From contig CALIIW010000108.1 of NCBI GenBank assembly GCA_938018185.1, positions 1-48,711 on the forward strand: 48,711 nt of DNA, read 5' to 3'. Shown here in pieces: positions 18,897 through 29,147 of this stretch. The DNA comes from an uncultured Saprospiraceae bacterium. GTDB taxonomy: Bacteria > Bacteroidota > Bacteroidia > Chitinophagales > Saprospiraceae. The notes beneath the pieces are model-generated. The model worked only from the letters and a program-made list of their open reading frames with translations. It was not told the origin of the DNA and did not search any database. The translations under genes and the position numbers were made by a program. Within the stretch, counting starts at the first letter, position 1, and the number at the start of each line of letters is the position of its first letter.

Positions 18897-21800
18897 CTAG
18901 TCAAATTTTACATCAAGTGCTAATCCTCTCAATTCATGTATCAATACATTGAATGATTCTGGTATGTTAGGCTCTGGAAGATTGTCACCTTTGACAATTG
19001 CTTCATAAGCTTTTGCTCTACCATTAATATCATCCGATTTGATCGTCAATAATTCTTGCAAGATGTTTGATGCACCAAATGCCTCCAGTGCCCATACTTC
19101 CATCTCTCCAAAACGCTGACCACCAAACTGTGCCTTACCACCAAGTGGTTGTTGAGTAATCAATGAGTAAGGTCCGATAGATCTTGCGTGCATCTTATCA
19201 TCAACCATGTGTGATAGTTTCAACATGTAGATTACACCTACTGTAGCCTGTTGATGGAATTTATCTCCTGTACCTCCATCAAACAAATAAGTCTGTCCCA
19301 ATGAAGGAAGTTTTGCTTGCTGAATGTAAGTTTCAATTTCATCCATACTTGCTCCATCAAATATCGGTGTACCGAATTTCATTCCTAACTTCTCACCAGC
19401 CCAACCTAAAACGGTTTCGAATATCTGGCCCAAGTTCATTCTTGAAGGTACCCCAAGTGGGTTAAGTACAATATCAACTGGTGTTCCATCATCAAGGAAA
19501 GGCATGTCTTCTATTCTTACGATTCTAGAAACAATTCCTTTATTACCGTGACGTCCGGCAAGCTTATCACCTACTTTCAGTTTTCTCTTCTTAGCCATAT
19601 AAACTTTGGCTAATTTCAAGACACCTGCAGGTAGCTCATCTCCAATACTGATGTTGAATTTCTCACGCTTATAACGTCCTACTTCTTCGTTTACTTTTAT
19701 ACTGTAATTGTGAAGTAATCTTGCGATCAATTTATTCTTTTCATCTTCTGAAGTCCAACCAGAGTAATCAACTACAGAGTAGTCAATCTTATTCTTAAGA
19801 ATTGTCTGAGAGAACTTTGTTCCCTTTGCAACCAATTCTTCATTGTAAATACTCTTAACTCCTTGTGAAGTTTTGTTCTTAAGAAGAACCATTAACTTAT
19901 CTATCAAAATGGTCTTCAACTCATTCAACTTAATAGCATGTTGCTCATCAAGTTTTACAAGCAAATCTTTTTCTTGAGCTTTTTGAACTTTGTCTTTTTT
20001 TGCTCTTGCAAATAGTTGCTTATTAATGATAACACCTTTCGTTGATGGAGGTGCTTTCATCGAAGCATCTTTTACATCACCAGCCTTATCACCAAAGATT
20101 GCTCTAAGTAGTTTTTCTTCAGGAGTCGGATCAGATTCACCTTTAGGTGTAATCTTTCCAATTAAAATATCATTTTCTTTAACCCAAGCACCAACTCTAA
20201 TAATTCCATTTTCATCAAGATCCTTTGTTGCATCTTCAGAAACGTTTGGAATATCATTTGTCAATTCTTCTTCACCCAACTTTGTATCTCTTACATCAAG
20301 TTCAAAGTGTTGAATGTGTAAAGAGGTAAAGATATCTTCTCTTACAACTCTTTCTGAAAGTACAATTGCATCCTCAAAGTTGTATCCTTTCCAAGGCATG
20401 AAAGCTACTTTTAAGTTTTGACCTAAAGCCAATTCACCTAATTGAGTCGCATATCCATCACAAAGAATAGATCCTTTTGATACTCTATCGCCTTTTTTCA
20501 CAATCGGCTTCAAGTTAATGCAGGTACCTTGATTGGTTCTTCTGAACTTAATCAAGTCATAGTGCTTTCTATTATCTTCAAAAGAAACCAATTGGTCTTC
20601 TTCTGTTCTATCGTATTTAATTACAATTTCATTTGCATCGACATACTCTACAACTCCTTCTCCTTCTGCATTGATAAGCATTCGTGAATCCACGGCTACT
20701 TTTCCTTCGATACCGGTACCCACTATTGGACTTGCTGGTCTAACCAAAGGCACTGCCTGACGTTGCATGTTAGATCCCATCAGGGCTCTATTCGCATCAT
20801 CATTTTCTAAGAATGGAATCAAGGAAGCAGATACCCCAACAATTTGGTTTGGAGCTACATCCATGTATTCTATATCAGCAGGAGCCAAAACTGGGAAATC
20901 TCCATGCTCTCTACATTTGATCTTATCTGTAAGGAAAGCTCCTTTAGGATCTATCGGAGAGTTGGCTTGTGCGATCTTTTTGAAATCTTCTCCTTCCGCA
21001 GAAAGATAAATTGCGTCATCGTTTACAGCAACTTTTCCTTTTTGAACAGGTCTGTATGGCGTTTCCAAGAAACCCATTTTGTTCACTTTTGCGTGAACGC
21101 AAAGTGTGGATATCAAACCAATGTTCGGGCCTTCCGGAGTTTCAATGGTACACAATCTACCGTAGTGAGAATAGTGAACATCTCTTACTTCGAAACCTGC
21201 TCTTTCTCTAGATAAACCACCAGGTCCAAGAGCAGAAATTCTACGCTTGTGCGTAATTTCTGAAAGTGGATTTGTTTGATCTAAGAATTGAGACAATTGT
21301 GATGTTCCAAAAAATGAATTAATAACAGAAGAAAGTGTTCTCGCGTTGATCAAATCAACAGGAGTAAATACTTCGTTATCTCTAACATTCATTCTTTCTC
21401 TAATGGTTCTAGCCATTCTAGCCAAACCAACACCAAACTGTGCATATAATTGCTCTCCAACCGTTCTAACTCTTCTATTGCTCAAGTGATCGATATCATC
21501 GATCTCTGCTTTTTGATTCATTAGTCTTACCAAATACTTGACGATCTCAATGATGTCTTCTTTGGTCAATACCAAGATCTCTTTAGAAGTTTCAAGACCA
21601 AGTTTTCTATTGATCTTATATCTTCCTACTTCTCCAAGATTATATCTCTTATCAGAAAAGAATAATTTATCTATAATCCCTCTTGCTGTTTCCTCATCCG
21701 GTGGATCAGAACCTCTCAATTGTCTATAGATATATTGAACAGCTTCCATTTCGGAAGAAGTTGGATCTTTTTGTAGTGTATTATATATGATACTGTAATC

Positions 21801-22721
21801 TTCTTCAACATCTTCTTTTTGAAGGATGATGTCTTCTGTTTCAGCATCAATAATAAGTTGAATATTTTCATCGCTTAAAATGGTATCTCTTTCTAAGATG
21901 ATCTCATTTCTTTCGATAGTAACAACCTCACCAGTATCTTCATCTACAAAGTCTTCACTCCAAGATTTAAGAACTCTGGCAGCTAATTTTCTCCCGATTG
22001 CTTTTTTAAGTTCTTTTTTGTTGGCCTGGATTTCATCTGCTAAATCGAATATATTCAAAATAGCTTTATCGGTATCAAAACCGATGGCTCTCATCAAAGT
22101 AGTAACTGGGAATTTTTTCTTTCTATCGATATAAGCATACATCACTGTATTGATATCGGTAGCAAATTCCATCCAAGCTCCTTTGAAAGGAATAATCCTT
22201 GCAGAATGTATTTTAGTTCCATTTGGGTGGAAAGACTGGCCAAAGAATACTCCAGGAGATCTATGCAGTTGTGAAACGATTACACGTTCCGCCCCATTGA
22301 TCACGAAAGTTCCTTTGGGAGTCATATAAGGAATGTTCCCTAAGAATACGTCTTGTACAATAGTTTGAAAATCGACATGCTCTTCATCATTACAAGACAA
22401 CCTCAACTTAGCCTTTAGTGGGACACTATAAGTAAGACCTCTTTGCATACACTCACCAATGGTGTATCGAGGTGGGTCAATAAAGTAATCAAGAAATTCT
22501 AATACAAAAATATTTCTTGCATCGGTTATAGGGAAGTTTTCCTGAAAAACTCTGTAGAGTCCTTCATTCATTCTATTTTCCGGTGTTGTTTCCAATTGAA
22601 AGAATTCCATGAAGGATTTCAATTGAATTTCCAACAAATCAGGATAATAAGAAGGAAGTTTAATCTTACCGAAGCTAATTCTAGCTGCTTCTGATTTATT
22701 AATAATTCCGTTTGTCGACAT
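18897..22721 (-). CDS. rpoB: RNA polymerase beta subunit
   Basis: This 1274-residue protein is the beta subunit, complete from its [19 protein letters not shown] start to the [11 protein letters not shown] end. The rifampicin-binding cluster is [13 protein letters not shown] (residues 474-486) followed by [13 protein letters not shown]. The positions equal to E. coli S512, D516, H526 and S531 are S477, D481, H491 and S496, all the sensitive type. The GRHGNKG motif of the active centre and the conserved [14 protein letters not shown]-type C-terminal region are present. It is separated from rplL by 214 bases that hold a large RNA hairpin, as is known for rplL-rpoB in enteric bacteria. Confidence 0.98.
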   Translation of the reverse strand: MSTNGIINKSEAARISFGKIKLPSYYPDLLEIQLKSFMEFFQLETTPENRMNEGLYRVFQENFPITDARNIFVLEFLDYFIDPPRYTIGECMQRGLTYSVPLKAKLRLSCNDEEHVDFQTIVQDVFLGNIPYMTPKGTFVINGAERVIVSQLHRSPGVFFGQSFHPNGTKIHSARIIPFKGAWMEFATDINTVMYAYIDRKKKFPVTTLMRAIGFDTDKAILNIFDLADEIQANKKELKKAIGRKLAARVLKSWSEDFVDEDTGEVVTIERNEIILERDTILSDENIQLIIDAETEDIILQKEDVEEDYSIIYNTLQKDPTSSEMEAVQYIYRQLRGSDPPDEETARGIIDKLFFSDKRYNLGEVGRYKINRKLGLETSKEILVLTKEDIIEIVKYLVRLMNQKAEIDDIDHLSNRRVRTVGEQLYAQFGVGLARMARTIRERMNVRDNEVFTPVDLINARTLSSVINSFFGTSQLSQFLDQTNPLSEITHKRRISALGPGGLSRERAGFEVRDVHYSHYGRLCTIETPEGPNIGLISTLCVHAKVNKMGFLETPYRPVQKGKVAVNDDAIYLSAEGEDFKKIAQANSPIDPKGAFLTDKIKCREHGDFPVLAPADIEYMDVAPNQIVGVSASLIPFLENDDANRALMGSNMQRQAVPLVRPASPIVGTGIEGKVAVDSRMLINAEGEGVVEYVDANEIVIKYDRTEEDQLVSFEDNRKHYDLIKFRRTNQGTCINLKPIVKKGDRVSKGSILCDGYATQLGELALGQNLKVAFMPWKGYNFEDAIVLSERVVREDIFTSLHIQHFELDVRDTKLGEEELTNDIPNVSEDATKDLDENGIIRVGAWVKENDILIGKITPKGESDPTPEEKLLRAIFGDKAGDVKDASMKAPPSTKGVIINKQLFARAKKDKVQKAQEKDLLVKLDEQHAIKLNELKTILIDKLMVLLKNKTSQGVKSIYNEELVAKGTKFSQTILKNKIDYSVVDYSGWTSEDEKNKLIARLLHNYSIKVNEEVGRYKREKFNISIGDELPAGVLKLAKVYMAKKRKLKVGDKLAGRHGNKGIVSRIVRIEDMPFLDDGTPVDIVLNPLGVPSRMNLGQIFETVLGWAGEKLGMKFGTPIFDGASMDEIETYIQQAKLPSLGQTYLFDGGTGDKFHQQATVGVIYMLKLSHMVDDKMHARSIGPYSLITQQPLGGKAQFGGQRFGEMEVWALEAFGASNILQELLTIKSDDINGRAKAYEAIVKGDNLPEPNIPESFNVLIHELRGLALDVKFD

Positions 22722-22831
22722 AAGTTTTCAAGTTTTTAACCAGAATTGACCGTTCCAATTCTGTAGTTTTGATAAATTGCTTACGGAATACGCAAATATT
22801 GTCTTTTTCGTTTTTTCTCTTAGACACCAAT

Positions 22832-22865
22832 AGGCCTAGTTAACTTTTGAAAGTTAACTAAGCCT
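22832..22865 (-). promoter_or_regulatory. Large hairpin in the rplL-rpoB gap (processing site or attenuator)
   Basis: The - strand RNA reads AGGCUUAGUUAACUU and then, after a UCAA loop, AAGUUAACUAGGCCU when the closing U-A pairs are opened: about 15 consecutive pairs including one G-U. No U run follows (the next bases are AUUGGUGUCU), so a simple terminator is unlikely. It sits between rplL and rpoB, where E. coli has an attenuator and an RNase III site. Confidence 0.65.
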
Positions 22866-22935
22866 GAATTGATATATGTCTATTGTAAGTAGTCTATTTA
22901 GCATAAAACGCTTAAGGGCTGCTATAGTTAAAAAA

Positions 22936-23310
22936 CTATTTCAGCTCTATTTCAGCACCAACTGCTTCAAGAGCTGACTTCATTGATTCTGCATCGTCTT
23001 TAGGTACACCCTCCTTGATTACTCCAGGAGCAGCGTCTACTAAATCTTTAGCTTCTTTCAGTCCAACACCCAATAGCGTTTTAACTTCTTTTACTACTTT
23101 AAGCTTTGCAGCACCAGCTGAAGCAAGAACAACATCAAAAGATGATTTCTCTTCAGCAGCAGCGCCACCAGCGCCAGGAGCTGCAGCAACAGCTACAGCT
23201 GCAGCAGCAGGTTCAATACCATGCTCTTCTTTCAGAATATCCGCTAATTCGCTTACTTCTTTTACAGTAAGTCCTACCAACGTATCTGCTAATTGTTTAA
23301 GATCTGCCAT
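22936..23310 (-). CDS. rplL: Ribosomal protein bL12 (L7/L12)
   Basis: This 124-residue stalk protein has the standard plan: an N-terminal dimerisation domain ([19 protein letters not shown]), an Ala/Gly/Pro-rich hinge near residues 35-52, and the C-terminal factor-binding domain ([20 protein letters not shown], then [13 protein letters not shown]). The stalk recruits translation GTPases to the ribosome. It follows rplJ by 96 bases, as in the usual rplJL pair, and a 214-base gap then separates it from rpoB. Confidence 0.97.
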   Translation of the reverse strand: MADLKQLADTLVGLTVKEVSELADILKEEHGIEPAAAAVAVAAAPGAGGAAAEEKSSFDVVLASAGAAKLKVVKEVKTLLGVGLKEAKDLVDAAPGVIKEGVPKDDAESMKSALEAVGAEIELK

Positions 23311-23406
23311 TATTATTTATATTTTTAAAAATTCGCTAATAAATTTATTCAATCTATAAGCGCGTTACTTGGAAGCCATACCTATATAACACACTATCAA
23401 TTTTGT

Positions 23407-23934
23407 TTACTCCGCTCTATTTTCAAGCGCTTTTAACAATCCTGACAATGTATTTTGACCAGAATTTAAAGAAGAAATAACTGTCTTGATTGGTGACTGT
23501 AAAAGTAAAATTACATCTCCTATCAAATCTTCTTTTGACTTCAAACTAGCTAATGCTTTAATCTGTTCGTCACCAACATATACATCAGTATCGATGTAAG
23601 CTGCTTTTAATTCTGGCATATCATTCTTCTTTCTAAATTCTTCCAGAACTTTAGCAGGTGCATTAGCTATTTCGCTAAACATGATTGCTGTTGGTCCTTT
23701 TAAAGAATCATAGATTGAAGCATAATTTTTGTCTTCAGGAGCACCTTCTAATGCCTTGATAGCTAAAGTGTTTTTAACTACTTGGATTTCAATGCCTTTC
23801 TCAAAACAAACTCTTCTTAAAATATTTATTTTTTCAACCGATAAAGTTGAAGGGTCCGTTAAATAGAAAAATGGAAATTTTTCGAATTTAACTTTTAATT
23901 CCTCAACTGCGGTATGTTTTTCTGAACGTGTCAT
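23407..23934 (-). CDS. rplJ: Ribosomal protein uL10
   Basis: This 175-residue protein anchors the bL12 stalk to 23S rRNA. It has the usual order: an N-terminal RNA-binding part (FYLTDPSTLSVEKINILRR, then VVKNTLAIKAL), a GPTAIMFS strand near residue 90, and a C-terminal helix ending LSGLLKALENRAE that binds bL12 dimers. The start lies 29 bases after rplA, too little room for the large L10-leader structure known in other phyla. None is seen. Confidence 0.96.
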   Translation of the reverse strand: MTRSEKHTAVEELKVKFEKFPFFYLTDPSTLSVEKINILRRVCFEKGIEIQVVKNTLAIKALEGAPEDKNYASIYDSLKGPTAIMFSEIANAPAKVLEEFRKKNDMPELKAAYIDTDVYVGDEQIKALASLKSKEDLIGDVILLLQSPIKTVISSLNSGQNTLSGLLKALENRAE

Positions 23935-23963
23935 TTTTTTTCTCTTAATAAATGATCAATAGA

Positions 23964-24656
23964 TTAATCGACTTCCTTTTTGATAGAAACCTTAATTCCT
24001 GGACTCATTGTGCTAGCAACAGTGATTGACTTCATATAAGCACCTTTCAATGAAGAAGGTTTCATCTTATTTAGAGCATCTAAAACTTCTTTAGCATTAT
24101 CAGATAATTGTTGAGGAGTAAATCCTACTCTTCCAACTGAAGTGTGGATAATTCCAAATTTATCTACACGAAAGGAGATTTTACCTTTCTTTACTTCTTC
24201 AACTGCTGCGCCAACATTAGGAGTCACGGTACCTGTTTTTGGATTAGGCATCAGTCCTCTTGGGCCTAAAATTCTACCAATCTTACCAACTTGAGCCATT
24301 GTTTGAGGCATTGCTATGATAACATCAACATCTGTCCAACCACCTTGTACTTTTGCTACTAGTTCGTCTAAGCCTACAAAATCTGCACCTGCATCTTTAG
24401 CTTCTTGCTCTTTATCTGGCGTACAAAAAACAGCAACTCTTTTAGTTTTTCCTGTTCCGTGTGGCAAAGAAACTGTTCCTCTAATTGCTTGATCAGCTTT
24501 TTTAGGATCTACACCTAATCTTACATGTAAGTCTACTGAGGCATTAAATTTTGTTGTATTGACTTCTTTTACTAAAGCCATTGCATCTAATAGAGCGTAC
24601 AACTTTTCGGAATCAACTTTTTTGTTTACTTCCTTTCTCTTTTTACTAATTCCCAT
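23964..24656 (-). CDS. rplA: Ribosomal protein uL1
   Basis: I set the start at the ATG at 24656, giving a 230-residue protein that begins [10 protein letters not shown], the usual length; reading further upstream would run into the end of rplK. Conserved uL1 blocks are [38 protein letters not shown] and GRVGF. uL1 forms the mobile L1 stalk at the ribosomal E site and often represses its own mRNA. The 71-base gap before it can form a small GTTTC/GAAAC hairpin (24685-24703), a weak candidate for such control. Confidence 0.96.
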   Translation of the reverse strand: MGISKKRKEVNKKVDSEKLYALLDAMALVKEVNTTKFNASVDLHVRLGVDPKKADQAIRGTVSLPHGTGKTKRVAVFCTPDKEQEAKDAGADFVGLDELVAKVQGGWTDVDVIIAMPQTMAQVGKIGRILGPRGLMPNPKTGTVTPNVGAAVEEVKKGKISFRVDKFGIIHTSVGRVGFTPQQLSDNAKEVLDALNKMKPSSLKGAYMKSITVASTMSPGIKVSIKKEVD

Positions 24657-24727
24657 TATTAAAATTAAAATTTGAGGTAATTGCGTTTCAAACTCTGTGA
24701 AACTCCCTACTGGCTTTTTTGAGCCAT

Positions 24728-25180
24728 TTATTTTTCTTCTCCGCCCCAAGGTGGCGTACCTTTTACAACAATACCCATTGATCTTGCTGTACCGGCAACC
24801 ATTTTCATGGCAGAATCTATTGTGAAAGCATTTAAATCTGTCATTTTACTTTCTGCGATGGTCTTTACTTGATCCCATGTAACATTTCCAACCTTATCTC
24901 GGTTAGATACAGGAGAACCTTTTTTCAACTTTGCTGCATCCAATAATTGAGTGGCAGCAGGAGTTGTTTTAAGGACAAATTCAAAAGACTTGTCTTTAAA
25001 AACAGTAATGACAACAGGAGTTAATACACCAGGCCTATCTGCAGTTTTAGCGTTGAAACGCTTGCAGAATTCCATAATGTTAACACCTTTTGCACCTAAT
25101 GCAGGACCAACTGGTGGTGCTGGATTGGCTGCACCCCCACGTACTTGTAATTTTATAAAACCTTCTACTTCTTTAGCCAT
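24728..25180 (-). CDS. rplK: Ribosomal protein uL11
   Basis: This 150-residue protein binds the GTPase-associated centre of 23S rRNA. The conserved N-terminal block [15 protein letters not shown], then [11 protein letters not shown] and the C-terminal RNA-binding [10 protein letters not shown] are all present. It is slightly longer than the 141-residue enteric form because of a tail ending TPPWGGEEK. It starts 71 bases after nusG, in the standard nusG-rplK-rplA order. Confidence 0.97.
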   Translation of the reverse strand: MAKEVEGFIKLQVRGGAANPAPPVGPALGAKGVNIMEFCKRFNAKTADRPGVLTPVVITVFKDKSFEFVLKTTPAATQLLDAAKLKKGSPVSNRDKVGNVTWDQVKTIAESKMTDLNAFTIDSAMKMVAGTARSMGIVVKGTPPWGGEEK

Positions 25181-25251
25181 TTTGTTTTCTTTACATCAAG
25201 ACTACAGGGAAGCTGATCTATAGTCTAATTTATTTAAAATGAGTGCGTATG

Positions 25252-26028
25252 TTATGCTTGTTTGTCTACTTGTATAAAGTTCAATTCCACTTCTGTTCCT
25301 CTTCCAAAAATCTTAACAATTACTTTAAGTTTTTTCTTCTCTTCATTAACTTCTTGAATATCACCTACAAATTCGCTGAAAGGTCCATCAATAATTTTGA
25401 CAGTCTCTCCAACAATGAAAGGCTCAATTAGAGCTTCTCCTACATCTTGTGATTCATCAACTTTTCCTAGCATCCTATTTGCTTCTGACTGCTGCATAGG
25501 AATAGGATTCGTTTTGCCTAAAAAGTGAATCACATTTGGCATCCCAGTAATTGTTTGAACCATTTCCCCTGAAAAGTATTGAGGGATTGCTTCTACTAAG
25601 ATATAACCTGGTAAAATATTTCTTTCAGAAATTACTTTTTTACCTGCTCTTATTTTATAAACTTTTTCCGTTGGTACTAGAATAGAAGTAATAATATCTC
25701 CCCATTCTGACCTTTGAATTTCTAGTTCAATTCTTTCTTTAATTTTCCTTTCTTTTCCACTTATAACTCTAAGCGAATACCATCTTTTTGGGTTAGGAGC
25801 TGGTTTTGGTTCTTCTTTTATTGGTTCCTCCTCTATTGCTTCTTCTTCTGGAGCTTGCTCTACTTCTTCAATTCCTTCTGCTTGCACATCCCCTTCAGAC
25901 TGTTCTTGTCCTTCAGTTATTTCTTGCTCTTCAGTTTGATTTTCTTCAACGGACTGTAGCTTCTCTGCAGCTTGCTCCTCAGCAGATTGCTTTTGTTCCT
26001 CAGAAGATGTATGTTTTTCGTCAGTCAT
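25252..26028 (-). CDS. nusG: Transcription elongation factor NusG with an acidic N-terminal extension
   Basis: The ATG at 26028 gives 258 residues, about 75 more than E. coli NusG. Residues 1-80 are low-complexity and very rich in Glu and Gln (EEQ, EEVEQAPEEEAIEEEP). The canonical protein begins at KRWYSLRVISGKERK (residue 81). The NGN domain includes VPTEKVYKIRAGKKVISERNILPGYILVEA, and the KOW domain is VGETVKIIDGPFSEFVGDIQEV. NusG binds RNA polymerase and modulates pausing and Rho. It starts 13 bases after secE, the usual neighbour. Confidence 0.95.
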   Translation of the reverse strand: MTDEKHTSSEEQKQSAEEQAAEKLQSVEENQTEEQEITEGQEQSEGDVQAEGIEEVEQAPEEEAIEEEPIKEEPKPAPNPKRWYSLRVISGKERKIKERIELEIQRSEWGDIITSILVPTEKVYKIRAGKKVISERNILPGYILVEAIPQYFSGEMVQTITGMPNVIHFLGKTNPIPMQQSEANRMLGKVDESQDVGEALIEPFIVGETVKIIDGPFSEFVGDIQEVNEEKKKLKVIVKIFGRGTEVELNFIQVDKQA

Positions 26029-26041
26029 AATCAAGTTCTAG

Positions 26042-26242
26042 TTAAGATGCTCCGCCTAATGTATAAATTACATCTAAGCCTTTGTTTGCAACACTATCCA
26101 TTAAAAAAATAATGATCGTGATGATCACTGAAGCAACCAAAACAAGTTTAGTGCTTTCGAACAAACTTGGCCAAGTAGGCCAAGTAACCTTATTCACTAA
26201 TTCGTTATAACTTTCCTTAATTGAAAAAATAAATCTTTCCAT
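26042..26242 (-). CDS. secE: Preprotein translocase subunit SecE
   Basis: This 66-residue single-span protein has the short SecE plan: an amphipathic helix (FSIKESYNELVNKVTWPTWPSLFESTK) followed by one membrane helix (LVLVASVIITIIIFLMDS). SecE clamps SecY in the protein-conducting channel of the inner membrane. It lies between tRNA-Trp and nusG, the standard arrangement in Bacteroidota. Confidence 0.95.
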   Translation of the reverse strand: MERFIFSIKESYNELVNKVTWPTWPSLFESTKLVLVASVIITIIIFLMDSVANKGLDVIYTLGGAS

Positions 26243-26258
26243 TTTATTTTTTTTTTAG

Positions 26259-26329
26259 CACGGGCACTAGGATTCGAACCCAGATCAAAGGTTTTGGAGA
26301 CCTCTATTCTACCATTGAACTATGCCCGT
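26259..26329 (-). tRNA. tRNA-Trp (anticodon CCA)
   Basis: The 71-base cloverleaf has acceptor arms ACGGGCA / TGCCCGT, anticodon stem GAGGT / ACCTT with loop CTCCAAA (anticodon CCA), and a T arm around GGGTTCGAATCC. The discriminator base is G. The terminal CCA is not encoded (CTA follows). It sits between tuf and secE. Confidence 0.95.
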
Positions 26330-26378
26330 ATCACGTACAAATTATTTGTAAAACAAACTCATCCTCCTCAAAATGGGA

Positions 26379-26410
26379 AAATTAAGCACCTGCATTCAGG
26401 TGCTTAATTT
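26379..26410 (-). terminator. Terminator or attenuator after tuf
   Basis: A perfect 14-bp stem, AAATTAAGCACCTG / CAGGTGCTTAATTT, with a 4-base loop is followed on the - strand by TTTTCCCATTTT. It lies 33 bases after the tuf stop and before tRNA-Trp and secE, so it should limit read-through from the tuf unit into the secE-rpoC unit. Confidence 0.75.
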
Positions 26411-26442
26411 CTCATTACATATGTTTTCTATGTAGTAAACTA

Positions 26443-27639
26443 CTACGATAAAATCTCTGTAACTTGACCTGCTCCTACCGTTCTACCTCCTTCTCTTATC
26501 GCAAATCTTAATCCTTTTTCCATTGCAATAGAGTTAATCAAATTAACTTCAATTGTAACGTTATCGCCTGGCATAACCATTTCAACGCCGTCAGGTAATT
26601 TACAATCACCAGTTACGTCAGTTGTTCTAAAATAGAACTGTGGTCTATAGCCATTGAAAAACGGTGTATGTCTTCCTCCTTCGTCTTTACCCAAAACATA
26701 AACTTCGCATTTGAAGTGTTTGTGCGGCTTAACAGAACCTGGAGCACAAATTACCATTCCTCTTTTGATCATTTCTTTATCGATACCTCTAAGAAGAAGA
26801 CCAGCGTTATCACCAGCTTCACCTCTTTCTAGAATCTTACGGAACATCTCAACTCCTGTAATAGTTGATGTCAAAGGCTTCTCGCCTTCTTTCATCATAC
26901 CAAGAATCTCAACAGAATCACCAGTATTGATAACTCCTCTTTCAATTCTTCCAGTTGCAACAGTTCCTCTACCTGTAATTGAGAACACATCCTCAATAGG
27001 CATAAGGAAAGGCTTATCAACCTCTCTTACTGGTTCTGGAATATCTTTATCAACTGCTGCCATTAAAGTTTTGATAGCTTCAATTGCTCCAGCATCACCT
27101 TCTAAGGCTTTAAGTGCAGAACCTGGTATTACAGATGCATCATCACCTCCAAATTCGTATTGCTCAAGAATTTCTCTTACTTCCATCTCTACTAGCTCGA
27201 TCATTTCTGCATCGTCTACTAGATCTACTTTATTCATAAAAACTACAATCTTAGGTACACCTACTTGCTTACAAAGCAATACGTGTTCCCTTGTTTGTGG
27301 CATAGGTCCGTCTGTAGCAGCAACAACAAGAATAGCTCCGTCCATTTGAGCAGCACCTGTTACCATGTTCTTTACGTAATCCGCGTGACCCGGACAATCT
27401 ACGTGTGCATAGTGACGATTTGCTGTTTCGTATTCAACGTGAGCAGTATTAATAGTGATACCTCTTTCTTTTTCTTCTGGAGCAGCATCGATTGACGCAT
27501 AATCCATTTTATCTGCTAGACCGTCTGCTGACAACACAGTGGTGATGGCGGCTGTTAAGGTGGTCTTACCATGATCCACGTGACCTATGGTGCCGATATT
27601 TACGTGAGGTTTAGTCCTTTGAAAGGTTTCTTTAGCCAT
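26443..27639 (-). CDS. tuf: Elongation factor Tu
   Basis: This 398-residue GTPase carries aminoacyl-tRNA to the ribosome. G motifs are intact: GHVDHGKT (about residues 19-26), the switch region [22 protein letters not shown] near 81, NKVD near 136 and SALKA near 175. Domains 2 and 3 follow ([14 protein letters not shown], then [21 protein letters not shown]). It sits downstream of four tRNA genes, like tufB of enteric bacteria. No terminator separates it from tRNA-Thr(GGT), so it is probably cut from a joint transcript. Confidence 0.98.
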   Translation of the reverse strand: MAKETFQRTKPHVNIGTIGHVDHGKTTLTAAITTVLSADGLADKMDYASIDAAPEEKERGITINTAHVEYETANRHYAHVDCPGHADYVKNMVTGAAQMDGAILVVAATDGPMPQTREHVLLCKQVGVPKIVVFMNKVDLVDDAEMIELVEMEVREILEQYEFGGDDASVIPGSALKALEGDAGAIEAIKTLMAAVDKDIPEPVREVDKPFLMPIEDVFSITGRGTVATGRIERGVINTGDSVEILGMMKEGEKPLTSTITGVEMFRKILERGEAGDNAGLLLRGIDKEMIKRGMVICAPGSVKPHKHFKCEVYVLGKDEGGRHTPFFNGYRPQFYFRTTDVTGDCKLPDGVEMVMPGDNVTIEVNLINSIAMEKGLRFAIREGGRTVGAGQVTEILS

Positions 27640-27703
27640 CAGTAATTGATTTTAAAAATGAATAATAATTTTATTTAAAGTTACAATATTCTAATTAATA
27701 CTT

Positions 27704-27778
<75 letters not shown>

Positions 27779-27852
27779 TTTATAACAAAACCAACTTAAG
27801 ATTTCAATCTGCACTTCTTCACTTCACTTGACCTTTGTCAAGCTTTAATTCT

Positions 27853-27928
27853 TGGAGCGGGAGATGAGACTCGAACCCACGACCCTCAGCTTGGAAGGCT
27901 GATGCTCTACCAACTGAGCTACTCCCGC
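27853..27928 (-). tRNA. tRNA-Gly (anticodon TCC)
   Basis: The acceptor arms are GCGGGAG / CTCCCGC. The anticodon stem TCAGC / GCTGA closes the loop CTTCCAA (anticodon TCC, reading GGA/GGG). The T arm contains GGGTTCGAGTC. The discriminator T and the CCA end are encoded. Confidence 0.95.
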
Positions 27929-28027
27929 ATTATGAACCTTTCAAGCAATTGCTTATCCGGTTTATCTGCAAACATTCAATTTTAAATGTCTTGCTTCTTA
28001 TTTCAAATATCCCCTCAGATAAATTTG

Positions 28028-28110
28028 TGGGGGTGATAGGAATCGAACCTATTCAGACGTAGTCACCAGATTTACAGTCTGGCCCGGCTCTCCAACTCCG
28101 GCGCACCCCC
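28028..28110 (-). tRNA. tRNA-Tyr (anticodon GTA)
   Basis: This 83-base class II tRNA has a long variable arm. The acceptor arms are GGGGGTG / CACCCCC. The anticodon stem CCAGA / TCTGG closes the loop CTGTAAA (anticodon GTA). The discriminator is A. CCA is not encoded (CAA follows). Confidence 0.95.
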
Positions 28111-28138
28111 AACGAATTATTTTATCCTGTCAAAGGAG

Positions 28139-28212
28139 AGCCGATGGAGGGATTCGAACCCCCGACCCGCTGATTACAAATCAGCTGCTCTGGCCAACTG
28201 AGCTACATCGGC
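28139..28212 (-). tRNA. tRNA-Thr (anticodon TGT)
   Basis: The acceptor arms are GCCGATG / CATCGGC. The anticodon stem GCTGA / TCAGC closes the loop TTTGTAA (anticodon TGT, reading ACA/ACG). The discriminator T is followed by CTC, so CCA is not encoded. This is the first tRNA of the tuf unit. Confidence 0.95.
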
Positions 28213-28296
28213 TTTTCAGTGAATAAATTCAATATTGAATTCATTTTCTACACTCAAACTCATTAGCTTTTAAAGTCATTTCTTTGAAAGCGAATG

Positions 28297-28304
28297 CAAA
28301 GATA
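28297..28304 (-). promoter_or_regulatory. -7 box of the tRNA-tuf operon
   Basis: On the - strand this reads TATCTTTG, a full TAnnTTTG match, 85 bases before the first tRNA. A TTTG -33 box is not clear. The rest of the 28213-28716 gap is A/T-rich and holds only this box and the hpf terminator; I see no gene in it. Confidence 0.55.
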
Positions 28305-28673
28305 ACCCTTTTGAGAAAAAATGGAAATTAATTTCAATATTTATTATTCAATCTCGCCATACGAATTGACATTACGTCCTTGAAGCTCTTAATGTTACTG
28401 TTTAAGGGCAATTAAGACCACATATATTTAAATATATTTTTAAACTTAAAATAAGTCTAAGCCTCATTTTTCTACTATCTACAGCTTTGATACCTAATCA
28501 AAAATCAACAATTGCTCAATAATGTTAAAAGGTAATTGACAAACTCCTTTTTCTAAAGGCTTAGCTCTTAATTATTTACACACTTTTGAAACGACAACAG
28601 AACATTTACATGACTTACTTTAAGCTTATTTCAACTAGGTGAAAATCAAGAAACTTTTGTTGTAAAATGAAAA

Positions 28674-28697
28674 AGGCGCATGGAAAACCATGCGCCT
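28674..28697 (-). terminator. Terminator after hpf
   Basis: A perfect 10-bp stem, AGGCGCATGG / CCATGCGCCT, with a 4-base loop is followed on the - strand by TTTTTC. It lies 20 bases after the hpf stop and separates xerC-hpf from the tRNA-tuf unit. Confidence 0.88.
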
Positions 28698-28716
28698 AAA
28701 ATATTTTGTTTATTTA

Positions 28717-29016
28717 TTATCTAGATCTCCTTCGATCTTTATATTTTAAGACTTGCCTCCGTAAGCCAGAAATTGCTTCATCGGCAGCTTTTTCGAATTT
28801 TTTATGAGTAGAAGTACCAAAAATTACATTGCCTGGTACATTCAACTGAATTTCTACCACCTTATCTTTTATTTTGCCTGAATTTTCAAGCTTTAAGGTT
28901 ACTGTAGCTTCAATAATATTTCCGAAATACTTCTCAAGCTTTTCTAATCGATTCGTGATGAACTCTTTTAATTTTCTATCTGCAGAGAAATGTATCGCAT
29001 TAATATTGATTCTCAT
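28717..29016 (-). CDS. hpf: Ribosome hibernation promoting factor, short type (HPF/YfiA family)
   Basis: This 99-residue protein binds the 30S subunit in stationary phase and blocks the mRNA/tRNA channel. The N-terminus MRININAIHFSADRKLKEFITNRLEKLEK (beta-alpha), the VTLKLEN strand and the basic C-terminal helix (FEKAADEAISGLRRQVLKYKDRRRSR) match the family. It lacks the C-terminal dimerisation domain of long HPF, so it is the short form. It follows xerC by 131 bases on the same strand and has its own terminator. Confidence 0.9.
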   Translation of the reverse strand: MRININAIHFSADRKLKEFITNRLEKLEKYFGNIIEATVTLKLENSGKIKDKVVEIQLNVPGNVIFGTSTHKKFEKAADEAISGLRRQVLKYKDRRRSR

Positions 29017-29147
29017 GGTAAGTTTTTTAAAAATTAAATAATCATTTGTCTTTAGTGCTTGTTCATATTACCTTTTCACTTACATAATCTTACTTTTAAA
29101 ATGTTAATAATTCCCCCCTTTGATCCTCCAGCAAGTTCCTTTGCTTA

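Noticed and set aside
23935-23963. An L10 leader upstream of rplJ.
   Set aside because: Only 29 bases separate rplA and rplJ, too short for the structure, and no fold is evident.
23964-24749. Longer reading frame for rplA starting upstream of 24656.
   Set aside because: The extra 31 residues ([11 protein letters not shown] and on) lie over the end of rplK and are not part of uL1; the ATG at 24656 gives the standard N-terminus.
26711-27349. A 212-codon + strand frame within tuf.
   Set aside because: It is antisense to the highly conserved tuf gene; long shadow frames are common in such codon-biased genes.
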